Shown piece after piece: positions 8,920 to 17,191 of a stretch of 64,000 bases of DNA (positions are counted from its first letter, which is position 1; each line of letters begins with the position of its first letter). The translations under genes were made by a program, and so were the position numbers. Below the pieces are notes generated by a model. That model was not told the origin of the DNA and ran no database searches. It saw only the letters and a list, made by a program, of their open reading frames with translations. The stretch comes from Marinobacterium marinum (lineage in GTDB: Bacteria; Pseudomonadota; Gammaproteobacteria; Pseudomonadales; Balneatricaceae): positions 62,001 to 126,000 of the forward strand of contig NZ_JACEMT010000043.1 in assembly GCF_013868415.1 (NCBI RefSeq), in the 5' to 3' direction.

Positions 8920-10932
8920 ATGAAACAGAGGTTCAAGGTACAGTCGGCTTTTGCTCCGGCAGGCGATCAGCCCAAGGCGATCGAAACGCTGGTCGATGGG
9001 CTGGAGTCGGGATTGTCGGCACAAACACTGTTGGGCGTAACGGGTTCGGGCAAAACCTTCACCATCGCAAACGTGGTGGCAGCGGTACAGCGGCCGACGA
9101 TCATCATGGCGCACAACAAAACGCTGGCGGCCCAGTTGTACGGCGAGTTTCGCGAGTTTTTCCCCGATAACGCGGTGGAGTATTTCGTTTCCTACTACGA
9201 TTACTACCAGCCTGAAGCCTATGTACCTGCGTCTGACACCTTCATTGAGAAGGACGCCTCGATCAACGACCACATCGAACAGATGCGACTCTCGGCAACC
9301 AAGGCGCTGCTGGAGCGCGATGACGCGATTATCGTGGCAACGGTATCAGCTATTTACGGTTTGGGTGATCCGCAATCCTACCTGTCCATGATGCTGCACC
9401 TGGATCGGGGCGATGTGATCGATCAGCGGGATCTGCTACGGCGTCTGGCCGAATTACAGTACACCCGTAATGATGTCGAGTTTCACCGTGGCACCTATCG
9501 GGTGCGGGGGGATGTGATTGATGTTTTTCCGGCGGAATCCGAAAAAGAAGCGATCCGTATCGAATTGTTCGGCGACGAGGTTGACCAGATTGCCTGGTTT
9601 GATCCCTTGACCGGTGAAGTGCTGCGCAAGGTGCCGCGTGCCACCATCTACCCGAAAACCCACTATGTCACGCCACGCGAAACATTGCTGGAGGCGACGG
9701 AACATATCAAGGACGAGTTGCAGCAGCGGCTCGAGCAGCTGCGTGACAATAACAAACTGGTGGAAGCTCAGCGCCTGGAACAGCGCACGCTGTATGACAT
9801 CGAAATGATTCTTGAGTTGGGTTACTGCTCGGGAATCGAGAACTATTCACGCTATCTGTCCGGTCGGGATCCGGGGGCTGCGCCGCCGACCTTGTTTGAC
9901 TACCTGCCGGATGAAGCCCTGCTGGTGATTGATGAATCCCACGTGACCGTGCCGCAGATCGGCGCCATGTACAAGGGCGACCGCTCCCGCAAGGAAACGC
10001 TGGTCGAATACGGCTTTCGTTTGCCTTCGGCGCTGGATAACCGGCCCATGAAATTCGATGAATGGGAGCGCATTGCACCGCAAATGATTTTTGTCTCGGC
10101 GACGCCGGGCAAGTATGAGGCGGCGCATGCACAGGCTGTTGCCGAGCAGGTAGTGCGTCCGACTGGGCTGGTTGACCCGGTGGTAGAAGTGCGGCCCGCC
10201 AGCACCCAGGTGGATGATCTGCTGGCTGAAATCAACCGGGTTGTAGTACGCAAGGAGCGAATTGTCGTTACGGTGTTGACGAAGCGAATGGCGGAGGACT
10301 TGACTGAATATCTGGCGGAACATGATGTGCGAGTGCGTTATTTGCACTCCGATATCGATACGGTGGAGCGGGTCGAGATCATTCGCGACCTCAGAATCGG
10401 CGAATTCGATGTGCTGGTCGGGATCAACCTGTTGCGTGAAGGTATCGACATGCCGGAGGTAGCGCTGGTTGCCATTTTGGACGCCGATAAGGAAGGGTTC
10501 CTGCGCTCGGATACGTCCATGATTCAGACTATTGGACGTGCAGCACGTAACGTCAACGGACGCGCCATTCTGTATGCTGACAGAATTACCGGCTCCATGC
10601 AGCGCGCCTTGACAGAAACCGAACGCCGACGCGAAAAACAGATGGCCTTTAATGTCGAGCATGGAATTACGCCGCAGGGAATTCGAAAATCGGTTGCCGA
10701 TATCATGGAGGGGGCTCAGCAGGTGCCTGGTCGGAAAGGGCGGGGTGCGGTACGCAAAGTGGCTGAGCCGGAAGCGGATTATACCGTTGATGCAGCAGCG
10801 TTGAGCCCGGCAGAATTGACTCGGGCGATCAATCGATTGGAAGATCAAATGTATGAAGCGGCCAAGAATCTGGAGTTTGAAAAAGCCGCAGCCTATCGTG
10901 ATGAGCTGGAACGGCTGAAACACAGTGGCTGA
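8920..10932 (+). CDS. uvrB: UvrABC excinuclease subunit B
   Basis: 670 aa, close to the 673 of the E. coli protein. Walker A is [16 protein letters not shown]. The damage-probing beta-hairpin region is the tyrosine-rich [12 protein letters not shown]. The helicase motif [13 protein letters not shown] and the C-terminal UVR domain ([19 protein letters not shown]) are present. UvrB loads on DNA with UvrA, verifies the lesion and recruits UvrC for nucleotide excision repair. The start [20 protein letters not shown] matches the family and follows GGTGGAG closely. I found no convincing LexA box upstream. A 7-bp hairpin (10931-10948) overlaps the stop codon. Confidence 0.98.
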   Translation: MKQRFKVQSAFAPAGDQPKAIETLVDGLESGLSAQTLLGVTGSGKTFTIANVVAAVQRPTIIMAHNKTLAAQLYGEFREFFPDNAVEYFVSYYDYYQPEAYVPASDTFIEKDASINDHIEQMRLSATKALLERDDAIIVATVSAIYGLGDPQSYLSMMLHLDRGDVIDQRDLLRRLAELQYTRNDVEFHRGTYRVRGDVIDVFPAESEKEAIRIELFGDEVDQIAWFDPLTGEVLRKVPRATIYPKTHYVTPRETLLEATEHIKDELQQRLEQLRDNNKLVEAQRLEQRTLYDIEMILELGYCSGIENYSRYLSGRDPGAAPPTLFDYLPDEALLVIDESHVTVPQIGAMYKGDRSRKETLVEYGFRLPSALDNRPMKFDEWERIAPQMIFVSATPGKYEAAHAQAVAEQVVRPTGLVDPVVEVRPASTQVDDLLAEINRVVVRKERIVVTVLTKRMAEDLTEYLAEHDVRVRYLHSDIDTVERVEIIRDLRIGEFDVLVGINLLREGIDMPEVALVAILDADKEGFLRSDTSMIQTIGRAARNVNGRAILYADRITGSMQRALTETERRREKQMAFNVEHGITPQGIRKSVADIMEGAQQVPGRKGRGAVRKVAEPEADYTVDAAALSPAELTRAINRLEDQMYEAAKNLEFEKAAAYRDELERLKHSG

Positions 10933-10968
10933 TTCGCCGTTGCGAATCGACAGGAGTCGGGAGGGAGT

Positions 10969-11706
10969 ATGCTGGAATGGATTGTACTGATAGCTGCCGG
11001 GTACCTGGCGGGGGTGCTGAACGCGATTGCCGGAGGAGGGTCTTTTCTGACCTTTCCGGTACTGGTGTGGACCGGCGTGCCGCCTATAACGGCTAATGCA
11101 ACCAGTGCAGTAGCCGTATTACCAGGCTATTTAGGTGGTGCGGCGGGTTTCAAACGCGAATTGAGCGAAATGAGCCGGCGTCAGCATGTGCAGATGTCGG
11201 TAGTCGGGTTGGCTGGGGGGCTCTGTGGCGGGCTGCTGCTATTGGTAACGCCAGCCGAATTGTTTTCACAGGTCGTGCCGCTCTTGTTGCTGTTGGCGAC
11301 GCTGATGTTTGCGTTTGGGCAGCGCCTGATGGGATTGATTCGAAAAAGTGACCACCCATTGCCATTGCTGCCGGGGTTGTTTGTCGTGGCGGTGTATGGA
11401 GGCTATTTTAATGGTGGGCTGGGTATCATGCTGTTGGCGATGTTTGCTGCCGCTGGCATGACCAGCATGTTGTTGATGAATGGCTTGAAAAACTGGATTT
11501 CGTTCGTGATTTCGCTGATTTCGGTCGTGGCGTTCGCCATCGCAGGTAAGGTGCTTTGGGTTGAAGCCGTGGTCATGATGTTGGCGGCGACTCTGGGCGG
11601 ATATCAGGGCGCTGCATTGTCGCGGCTTTTGCCGACACTTTGGGTTAAGGCTTTTGTGGTATTTGTCGGCTTGGTGATGACGGCCATCTTCTTCATTCGC
11701 GCATAA
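10969..11706 (+). CDS. TauE/SafE-family membrane permease
   Basis: 245 aa, strongly hydrophobic with repeated membrane segments and the glycine-rich GVLNAIAGGGSFLTFPVL motif that marks TauE/SafE (formerly DUF81) proteins. NATSAVAVLPGYLGGAAGF is a second family signature. Members are proposed to export sulfite, sulfoacetate or related anions, but this member's substrate cannot be told. A GGGAGGGAGT ribosome site directly precedes the ATG. It follows uvrB by 36 bp and precedes luxP by 33 bp on the same strand, so co-transcription is possible, though nothing links the functions. Confidence 0.88.
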   Translation: MLEWIVLIAAGYLAGVLNAIAGGGSFLTFPVLVWTGVPPITANATSAVAVLPGYLGGAAGFKRELSEMSRRQHVQMSVVGLAGGLCGGLLLLVTPAELFSQVVPLLLLLATLMFAFGQRLMGLIRKSDHPLPLLPGLFVVAVYGGYFNGGLGIMLLAMFAAAGMTSMLLMNGLKNWISFVISLISVVAFAIAGKVLWVEAVVMMLAATLGGYQGAALSRLLPTLWVKAFVVFVGLVMTAIFFIRA

Positions 11707-11739
11707 CGGACAGGGTTGAACAGGGAAAGGATTTTAAGG

Positions 11740-12879
11740 ATGAAAAGCACGCAACAGAGAGGATGTCCGCAGGCGGGGAGTCTGGTGCATCAATTATTGC
11801 TTGCTGTCTTGCTGGTGACCAGTATGAGTACGGCAACTGCTGCCGGGCTCGGTGACTATTGGACTCTGGATGAGTATTACAACCGCCATGCCGAGCAGCG
11901 CCTCTGGCTGAACGAATTGGAAGAAGCTGTACGCGGCAACGCTGTGCCACTGGTGCGCGGCGTTCAGAAGCGGCCGGTTAAAATCGCTCAGGTGTATCCG
12001 GGAGTGCAGGCTTCCAGTTACTGGTCAGATAGTGAGCAGGCCATGGTGGGGCGGCTGGAAGAGTTGGGGATCGAATATCAGCTGGAAACGCGCTCGACCA
12101 GTCCCAATACTCAACTGGAAGCGCAGATCCGTCAAATTCGGGAATTGCTGGACTGGGAGCCGGATTATCTGATTTATACCCTGGATTCACCGCGCCAGAA
12201 ACTGCTGGTTGAGCGTCTGATGCAGAATACGGACACGCGGCTGATTCTGCAAAATATCACGACGCCGTTGAAGGCCTGGGAGCAACGTCAGCCCTTTATG
12301 TACGTCGGCTTTGACCATATGGATGGCGGGCGTCTGCTGGCAGAGCATTTTGCCCGGCGCTTGCCGGATGCCAGCTACGGCGTACTGTTTCGCAGCAAAG
12401 GATTGGTCAGTCAGATGCGAGGGGCCGGGTTTGTAAATGCGGTGCCTGCCGCTCATCGTCTGCTGAGTGGCTATTACTCCGATTCCAGTCTGGATGGTGG
12501 GCGTGATGCCGCCTTGCGCATGCTTGCCGAGCACCCCGATCTGGATTACATCTATGCCTGTTCTACCGATGTGGCGCTAGGTGCTTTGGGTGCCCTGCAG
12601 CAATTAGAGCGCAACGATGTACTGGTAAATGGCTGGGGAGGCGGCCCCGAAGAGATTCAGCGGTTACGCTCGGGTGAGTTGCCGGTGGTCTTGATGCGTC
12701 TGAGTGACGAAGCCGGTATCGCCATTGCTGAGGGTATTGGGCGTGACCTGCTGGGGCTGCCGGTCCCTAAAGTATTTTCGGGGCGTTTTGTGGTTTTGGA
12801 TGACAAGATGACAGCGGATGATATTCGACGGTATGAACTGGAAGCGCACCGATATTCCGGGAGAGCGGATGCCCAATAA
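11740..12879 (+). CDS. luxP: LuxP-like periplasmic autoinducer-2 binding protein
   Basis: 379 aa with a signal peptide of about 37 residues. The body follows Vibrio LuxP almost motif for motif: VYPGVQASSYW, LILQNITTP, YVGFDHMDGG, YIYACSTDVALGA, NGWGGG and VLMRLSDEAG. The eight residues I recall contacting borated AI-2 in V. harveyi LuxP (Q77, S79, W82, N159, R215, T266, W289, R310) all have counterparts: Q90, S92, W95, N172, R227, T276, W299, R320. It should bind AI-2 in the periplasm and present it to a membrane kinase. The ATG at 11740 follows an AAGG and gives a clean signal peptide. The next gene, a sensor kinase, overlaps it by 11 bp, as luxP-luxQ pairs are arranged. Confidence 0.88.
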   Translation: MKSTQQRGCPQAGSLVHQLLLAVLLVTSMSTATAAGLGDYWTLDEYYNRHAEQRLWLNELEEAVRGNAVPLVRGVQKRPVKIAQVYPGVQASSYWSDSEQAMVGRLEELGIEYQLETRSTSPNTQLEAQIRQIRELLDWEPDYLIYTLDSPRQKLLVERLMQNTDTRLILQNITTPLKAWEQRQPFMYVGFDHMDGGRLLAEHFARRLPDASYGVLFRSKGLVSQMRGAGFVNAVPAAHRLLSGYYSDSSLDGGRDAALRMLAEHPDLDYIYACSTDVALGALGALQQLERNDVLVNGWGGGPEEIQRLRSGELPVVLMRLSDEAGIAIAEGIGRDLLGLPVPKVFSGRFVVLDDKMTADDIRRYELEAHRYSGRADAQ

Positions 12880-14593
12880 ACCACGATTCAAACTGCTGAC
12901 GTTCCTGTTGGCACTGGCTTCGTCTCTGGTGTTTTTGACGGTTTTTGTAGGCAGTGCCTTTGTCGGCTCAAAACAGGTCATTGAGCAGCAGGCTGAAGGA
13001 TATAGCCTGGCCTTGGCCGAACGCTATCTGCAGCGTTTCAATGAATATATCCGCCTGGTGGAAGAAGAGGCTCATGCCATCAGTGCCAGCGCAGAACGAG
13101 TTGAAGCATTGTATGCCGGTGATAATGACGGATTCAATGCCAGCCTGACACGTTGGGAAGAAGGGTATGAGAATATTCACTACGATTTTGTCGTGACGTC
13201 CCTGTTTGAGGATGAGCATTGTTCTCTGTCGCGCAGCTATGTCCCTGAGCTCAGTGCATTGCCTTGTGAGTCCCTGGTACGAGAAGGCAGTCGCTTTACC
13301 TCGCATGGTTGGCGTCAGGTGCAGGTTGATGGCGAATGGCTGGCGGTCTATTCCGAGCCACTGGATTTGAAAGACAGTGGCAAGATTGTAGGTCAGATAC
13401 TGGTTGGCATTCGCCTGAAAAAAAACCGTTTCCTGTTGAATCAGCTGCTGCTACCTGCCGACGGGCTGGTTATGTTGGGCTTGTTCAGTGCTGATGAGCC
13501 TTTGGTCGAGATCAAGCGCAGCAGCGAGAACACGGCAGCCCTGCAAGACTCCAGAATCGCTTTTTCTGCCGGTGTAACACCACTGGGCGAGAATATACGT
13601 ATCGGCCTCCGATCGACGGATGAGGCTCAGGTTCAGCTACAAGATGTGTTGATTGAAACACTGATCCACGGGTGCCTGTTGGCGCTGGGAGGCTCGCTGG
13701 TTATCGCTCTTTTGCTGTCGGGCGCGGTTGATCGACAGTTGCAGCAATTGATTACCTTCACCCGGTTGGCTAACCGGGATCGACATACGCGTTGGCCCGA
13801 AACCTATATCCAAGAGTTTAACCAGATCGGGGCAGAAGTGGTCAGCATTGTGAACTGCCTCAAGGCGCGAGAAGACGAGCTGGAAGAACTCAACCTGAAG
13901 CTGTCGCAAAACAATGCCGACAAGCGTCAGATATTACAGCACCTGATTCAGGCTCAGGAACGTGAGCGTTTGCGCCTGTCCAACGAATTGCATGATGACA
14001 TGGCTCAGCTACTGGTGGCCGTCAAGATGAATCTTCAGCTGCACTACGAAGAGTTGAGAAAAGGTAAAGCCTCACCGGAAAATCTGGAGCAGGCGATAGA
14101 GTTGGTCAACTCCATTTATGACACCGTATATAACCGGATTCGTACCCTCAGGCCGTTCGAGCTGACCGATTTTGGTTTGGGTGTCAGTTTGACATCGCTG
14201 CCGGCCGTTAAGCTGCTCGAGCAATTGGACTACGCGGTCGAATTTGATATTGATCAGGAGCGTCCGTTGCACCGGGAGTTGATGTCGAACCTGTACAGAA
14301 TCGCCCAGGAAACCCTGTCAAATGTCATTAAGCACGCGGGTGGGACCTACGTCCTGGTCAAATTGAAGGATGAGGCCAAGGGCCTTCGAATGATCATTGA
14401 AGATGATGGCGCAGGACTGGGTGATACCGCAGCCAGTCATACCGGTGGCTTTGGCCTGCTCGGTATTCGCGAGCGAGCGGAACACATGCACGCGGACTTA
14501 AAGATTACGTCCAAAGAGGGTGTGCGGATTGAGCTGTTTATCCCGGCGCAATATGCGTATGTATCGCCCCTCCCTGAGTCGCCCGGGTCATGA
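12869..14593 (+). CDS. Membrane sensor histidine kinase (HisKA_3/NarX class), LuxP partner
   Basis: 574 aa. TM1 is near residues 9-32, a periplasmic domain runs to about 262, and TM2 is about 264-288. A linker follows, then a HisKA_3 dimerisation domain with phosphoacceptor His375 in RLRLSNELHDDMAQLL. The HATPase has NLYRIAQETLSNVIKHA, EDDGAGL and GFGLLGIRERAEHM. The periplasmic part resembles LuxQ in size and order, and after TM2 the pair LITFTR and IQEFNQIG echo LuxQ's SYTR and IEEFDHIG as I recall them. Unlike LuxQ there is no PAS or receiver domain: the output is that of a NarX/DegS-type kinase that normally phosphorylates a LuxR-type response regulator. None is adjacent. The start overlaps luxP, implying translational coupling. 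Confidence 0.88.
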   Translation: MPNKPRFKLLTFLLALASSLVFLTVFVGSAFVGSKQVIEQQAEGYSLALAERYLQRFNEYIRLVEEEAHAISASAERVEALYAGDNDGFNASLTRWEEGYENIHYDFVVTSLFEDEHCSLSRSYVPELSALPCESLVREGSRFTSHGWRQVQVDGEWLAVYSEPLDLKDSGKIVGQILVGIRLKKNRFLLNQLLLPADGLVMLGLFSADEPLVEIKRSSENTAALQDSRIAFSAGVTPLGENIRIGLRSTDEAQVQLQDVLIETLIHGCLLALGGSLVIALLLSGAVDRQLQQLITFTRLANRDRHTRWPETYIQEFNQIGAEVVSIVNCLKAREDELEELNLKLSQNNADKRQILQHLIQAQERERLRLSNELHDDMAQLLVAVKMNLQLHYEELRKGKASPENLEQAIELVNSIYDTVYNRIRTLRPFELTDFGLGVSLTSLPAVKLLEQLDYAVEFDIDQERPLHRELMSNLYRIAQETLSNVIKHAGGTYVLVKLKDEAKGLRMIIEDDGAGLGDTAASHTGGFGLLGIRERAEHMHADLKITSKEGVRIELFIPAQYAYVSPLPESPGS

Positions 14594-14953
14594 CCGGCGG
14601 GTCATTAGCCCTCGTTTTTTGGGGCCTGGGGTGTCTCGGTTTTGGGCGGGACGAACAGTGGCCTGACGACTAAGCCTCATAGCCGCCTAACAAAGCTGCG
14701 AATAAGTCCACCCCATTTCCCCAAGAATACTTACCGCCAAAAGCCGATGATTTTGCTGGCGTAAAAGCCCCAGGCTCTATTACCATCTGCGCTACGATGA
14801 AGCACAAGGGTGCAGAAGGTCCACATTACGGCCTGCAATTCCTTAACACTCACTCTGGGATTAATCAGGAGTAGCACATCTATTCCAGGGTGCACCCAGT
14901 CAACCAGCGTTAGTAATCAACCCTTTTATTGAATGTTCTTCAGGGAAAGAAAG
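14594..14953 (+). other. 360-bp intergenic region without a recognisable gene
   Basis: No credible reading frame. The self-complementary GGTCATGACC (14586-14595) spans the kinase stop. An imperfect inverted repeat around 14733-14760 (CGCCA...TGGCG) is the only other structure noted. The right end is AT-rich and probably holds the promoter of the next gene. Confidence 0.5.
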
Positions 14954-15451
14954 ATGTCTTTGTTTAACTATCAGAATCGCTGCAACAAAACGGTTAATAC
15001 TCTGCTTGCGGGATTACTTGCTTCTGTCTGCTCGGCCTCAGTACAGGCAGCCGCAATTGATGAAACCATGTTGTATGGCAATTGGGCATGCAGTCATGAA
15101 GAGAATGATGAAGGTACGCATATCTCAGCTATTTTTGATGTGTCGTATAACGCAAACGGCACTATTCGTAGCCTTGGCAACCTGAAAGTCACTGTGGGCG
15201 GCATGGTCGCTATGGCAAATCAGTATGATCTTCAGGGGGAATGGGAGATTAAGGACGGCTATCTCCTCGAAACCACAACTCACGTTCAGGGAACCAATCT
15301 TACCAACAACTCCAAGCTGGGAGCTGCAGAGTTGGCTGATATGTTTCCTGCCGATGATGCAGACCGTTCCTTGATTGTTGAGCTGAGCGATCAGAAACTA
15401 ATCACTCAAGGTGAAGATGGTGTCAACTTTGAGTGTTCACGTAAACGCTGA
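14954..15451 (+). CDS. Secreted protein of unknown function
   Basis: 165 aa with a signal peptide ending near SVCSASVQAAA. The mature part is acidic and small, with LYGNWACSHE near its start and FECSRKR at its end, so two cysteines could form one disulfide. The sequence suggests a lipocalin-like or META-like beta-barrel only by length and the GNW motif; I do not recognise the family. AGGG lies before the ATG at 14954. Base composition looks lower in GC than its neighbours and an IS remnant starts 8 bp after its stop, so it may be acquired. Translation in the periplasm or outside is inferred from the leader. Confidence 0.7.
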   Translation: MSLFNYQNRCNKTVNTLLAGLLASVCSASVQAAAIDETMLYGNWACSHEENDEGTHISAIFDVSYNANGTIRSLGNLKVTVGGMVAMANQYDLQGEWEIKDGYLLETTTHVQGTNLTNNSKLGAAELADMFPADDADRSLIVELSDQKLITQGEDGVNFECSRKR

Positions 15452-15458
15452 AAATCCA

Positions 15459-15971
15459 GAGGGTTCTACCCCGTTTCCACGGCCAGCCTTGGATGTCATT
15501 CGTTGACATCAAGCGGGTTTCGATGCCCACGCGTAATATCCACTGGCCGATACCTTCAGTCATCAGCACATTGATCGTATCAGAAAATCATTGCGACAGT
15601 GTTGGATGGTCTGGTATCTCGGGATGACTTTTTGGCGAAGAACACAGCCGCTTCGCGCAAAAAATCGCGCTCCTCTATTGACCCGGGCCAGCTCCCGCTT
15701 CAGACGAGCCAATGCCTCATCTCTGGGGGAGCCGGATCCCTGGAAGGCCTTGTCGGTTGCCTCATAGGCTTCACGCCGCCAGCGGGGCAACACGTTTGGG
15801 GTCACACAGATTTTTAAGGCGATCTGACGACAGCTGACACCCGGTGGACGGGTAAAAGCAACAGACTCTCGCTTAAGCTCGGCGCTGTGTTTTCTGCGGT
15901 GGGTCATAAACACTTTTTTGGCACATTGTGCCTCTTTTCAGAAGTGTCCGCAGTAACAGGGTAGAACCCTC
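15459..15971 (+). mobile_element. Decayed IS3-type element with terminal inverted repeats
   Basis: GAGGGTTCTACCC at 15459-15471 recurs inverted at 15959-15971, and the similarity continues inward (CGTTT against TGTTA). The 513-bp interval holds only a damaged transposase OrfA on the minus strand and no OrfB, so it is an inactive remnant. No clear target duplication is visible at the edges. Confidence 0.6.
15580..15907 (-). pseudogene. IS3-family transposase OrfA remnant (frameshifted)
   Basis: The minus strand encodes MTHRRKHSAELKRESVAFT, then PGVSCRQIALKICVTPN, RWRREAYEATDKAFQGSGSP and RDEALARLKRELARV, the helix-turn-helix OrfA of a common IS3 group. After about residue 77 the family continuation (ERDFLREAAVFFAKKSS) is found in another frame, so a frameshift lies near 15675. 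The catalytic OrfB that normally follows is missing. Confidence 0.8.
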
Positions 15972-16149
15972 AGTTTCCAGTTCGCTTGTTATACCATTCC
16001 AATAGAGCGGAACCACACACGCTGTAATCAGGGAATAATCGCTTCCGTATTTATCTTTTCGCAAGACCTCCTGGTACACAGATCTCTAGTGACGGTACGA
16101 AGCCCTATAGTGCTGTTCCCCAAGCATTTCCCAAAAGCATGTTTTAAAC
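15972..16149. other. Intergenic stretch between IS remnant and tRNA terminator
   Basis: No convincing gene, hairpin or repeat is visible here. Together with the IS remnant this makes about 750 bp without an intact protein gene between 15452 and the tRNA. Confidence 0.5.
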
Positions 16150-16197
16150 GCACAAACAAAAGCAGCCACTCGGCTTAACCCGTAAGTGGCTGCTTTT
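16150..16197 (-). terminator. Terminator of tRNA-Val
   Basis: AAAAGCAGCCACT (16158-16170) pairs with AGTGGCTGCTTTT (16185-16197). On the minus strand the stem ends in TTTTGTTTGTG. It lies about a dozen bases past the tRNA 3' end. Confidence 0.85.
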
Positions 16198-16208
16198 GCT
16201 GTAGAATT

Positions 16209-16285
16209 TGGTAGGACTAACTGGATTCGAACCAGCGACCCCCACCATGTCAAGGTGGTGCTCTAACCAACTGAGCTATAGTCCT
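16209..16285 (-). tRNA. tRNA-Val (anticodon GAC)
   Basis: 77 nt including an encoded CCA. The acceptor stem is AGGACTA with TAGTCCT. The D-arm region is AGCTCAGTTGGTTAGAGC. The anticodon stem-loop is CCACC-TTGACAT-GGTGG, giving anticodon GAC. The T-arm has GGTTCGAATCC. It reads GUC/GUU valine codons. Confidence 0.96.
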
Positions 16286-16299
16286 TCGATGTGCTGCGT

Positions 16300-16327
16300 A
16301 TTATATAGATGGACTTTCGGCGCGCAA
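16300..16327 (-). promoter_or_regulatory. Sigma-70 promoter of tRNA-Val
   Basis: On the minus strand TTGCGC (16327-16322) and a perfect TATAAT (16305-16300) are 16 bases apart and 14 bases ahead of the mature tRNA. Confidence 0.7.
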
Positions 16328-16505
16328 GTCTTTTTTGAAGTTTTTTCGTTCTTTTTCATGAGGATGCAACAACTGTACAGCTTATGATCAGATTTGAGCC
16401 CCAGGCAGGACCATGCTGCTGCTCCGGTTCGAGTTGCGCTACCTCCAGCTTCTGCCATGCTGAATGTGCTGATTTTATTTACGACTTACACGTGAGGTAA
16501 TGATG

Positions 16506-17066
16506 ATGAAAGTGTTCACACGATCCCTTGGTATGGTGTCGCTGGCTTTGGCACTGAGTTTGCCATCCGTTGCCAGTGCTGATCACCACATGCCGGTCCG
16601 TGGTGACATGCCCCACGGTCAGGGCATGATGCCGGGGTATGGCCCCATGATGGGCCATGGGATGGGCATGATGCCGGGGTATGGTTCCATGATGGGCTAT
16701 GGTATGGGGATGATGCCAGGTAGTCCCATGATGGGTGGTATGGGGATGATGCCGTGTCCGATGGCGGGACAGGGTGGCTATGGTATACAGCTGGATGAGC
16801 AGCAGCAGATGAAGATGAAACAGCTGCATGAAATGTTCTGGCAACAGCACCAAGGGCAGATGCAGGAAATGTGGAAACACCACAACGAGTTGCAGAAGCT
16901 CATGATGGAGGATATACCTGATCGAGACAAGGTTCTGGATGCACACCGGAAGGTTCAGCAAGACCAGCATGAGATGCTGGAAGAGACGCTGAAGCTGCGG
17001 AAAGAAATGAATGCCGTGCTCACTGATGAGCAGCGTCAACAGATGAAGCAGATGATGCGTCAGTGA
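16506..17066 (+). CDS. CpxP/Spy-like periplasmic protein with Met/Gly/His-rich repeats
   Basis: About 186 aa. A signal peptide ends at PSVASA. Residues about 25-85 hold repeats built on GMMPGYG(P/S)MMG(H/Y)GMG, rich in Met, Gly and His. The C-terminal half is helical with a heptad-like QQQMKMKQLHEMFWQQ and ends in AVLTDEQRQQMKQMM, a form of the LTxxQ motif of CpxP, Spy and ZraP. Such proteins are periplasmic chaperones or metal-responsive accessory proteins. The Met/His repeats suggest copper or zinc binding (inference). Three ATGs occur in a row at 16500, 16503 and 16506; GAGG at 16494 best suits the third. It stands alone. Confidence 0.85.
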   Translation: MKVFTRSLGMVSLALALSLPSVASADHHMPVRGDMPHGQGMMPGYGPMMGHGMGMMPGYGSMMGYGMGMMPGSPMMGGMGMMPCPMAGQGGYGIQLDEQQQMKMKQLHEMFWQQHQGQMQEMWKHHNELQKLMMEDIPDRDKVLDAHRKVQQDQHEMLEETLKLRKEMNAVLTDEQRQQMKQMMRQ

Positions 17067-17155
17067 TGTTGGCATTACAGGGGTAGTCTTTGGGGGTTGG
17101 AAAGCCTGCCCGGATATGACGGCTATCCGCCGGATTCCAAGTAATTTGCGAGCTA

Positions 17156-17181
17156 CCGCCTGTCGGCTGGACGACAGGCGG
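17156..17181 (-). terminator. Hairpin after the DUF1329 gene
   Basis: CCGCCTGTCG (17156-17165) pairs with CGACAGGCGG (17172-17181) around a 6-base loop, ten bases past the stop. No T-run follows on either strand, so it is a weak terminator or a 3' stabilising stem. Confidence 0.5.
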
Positions 17182-17191
17182 CTACAGTCGG

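Noticed and set aside
9847..10923. 358-codon minus-strand frame over uvrB, and a similar 350-codon plus-strand frame at 150-1202
   Set aside because: Both are shadows of conserved genes on the opposite strand.
14685..14910. attC-like integron site: GCCTAAC at 14685 and GCGTTAG near 14904
   Set aside because: The distance is over 200 bp, the right core does not fit GTTRRRY, and no inner inverted cores or integrase gene were found.
15873..16079. 68-codon minus-strand frame beside the IS remnant
   Set aside because: It spans the IS inverted repeat and has no ribosome site or recognisable sequence.
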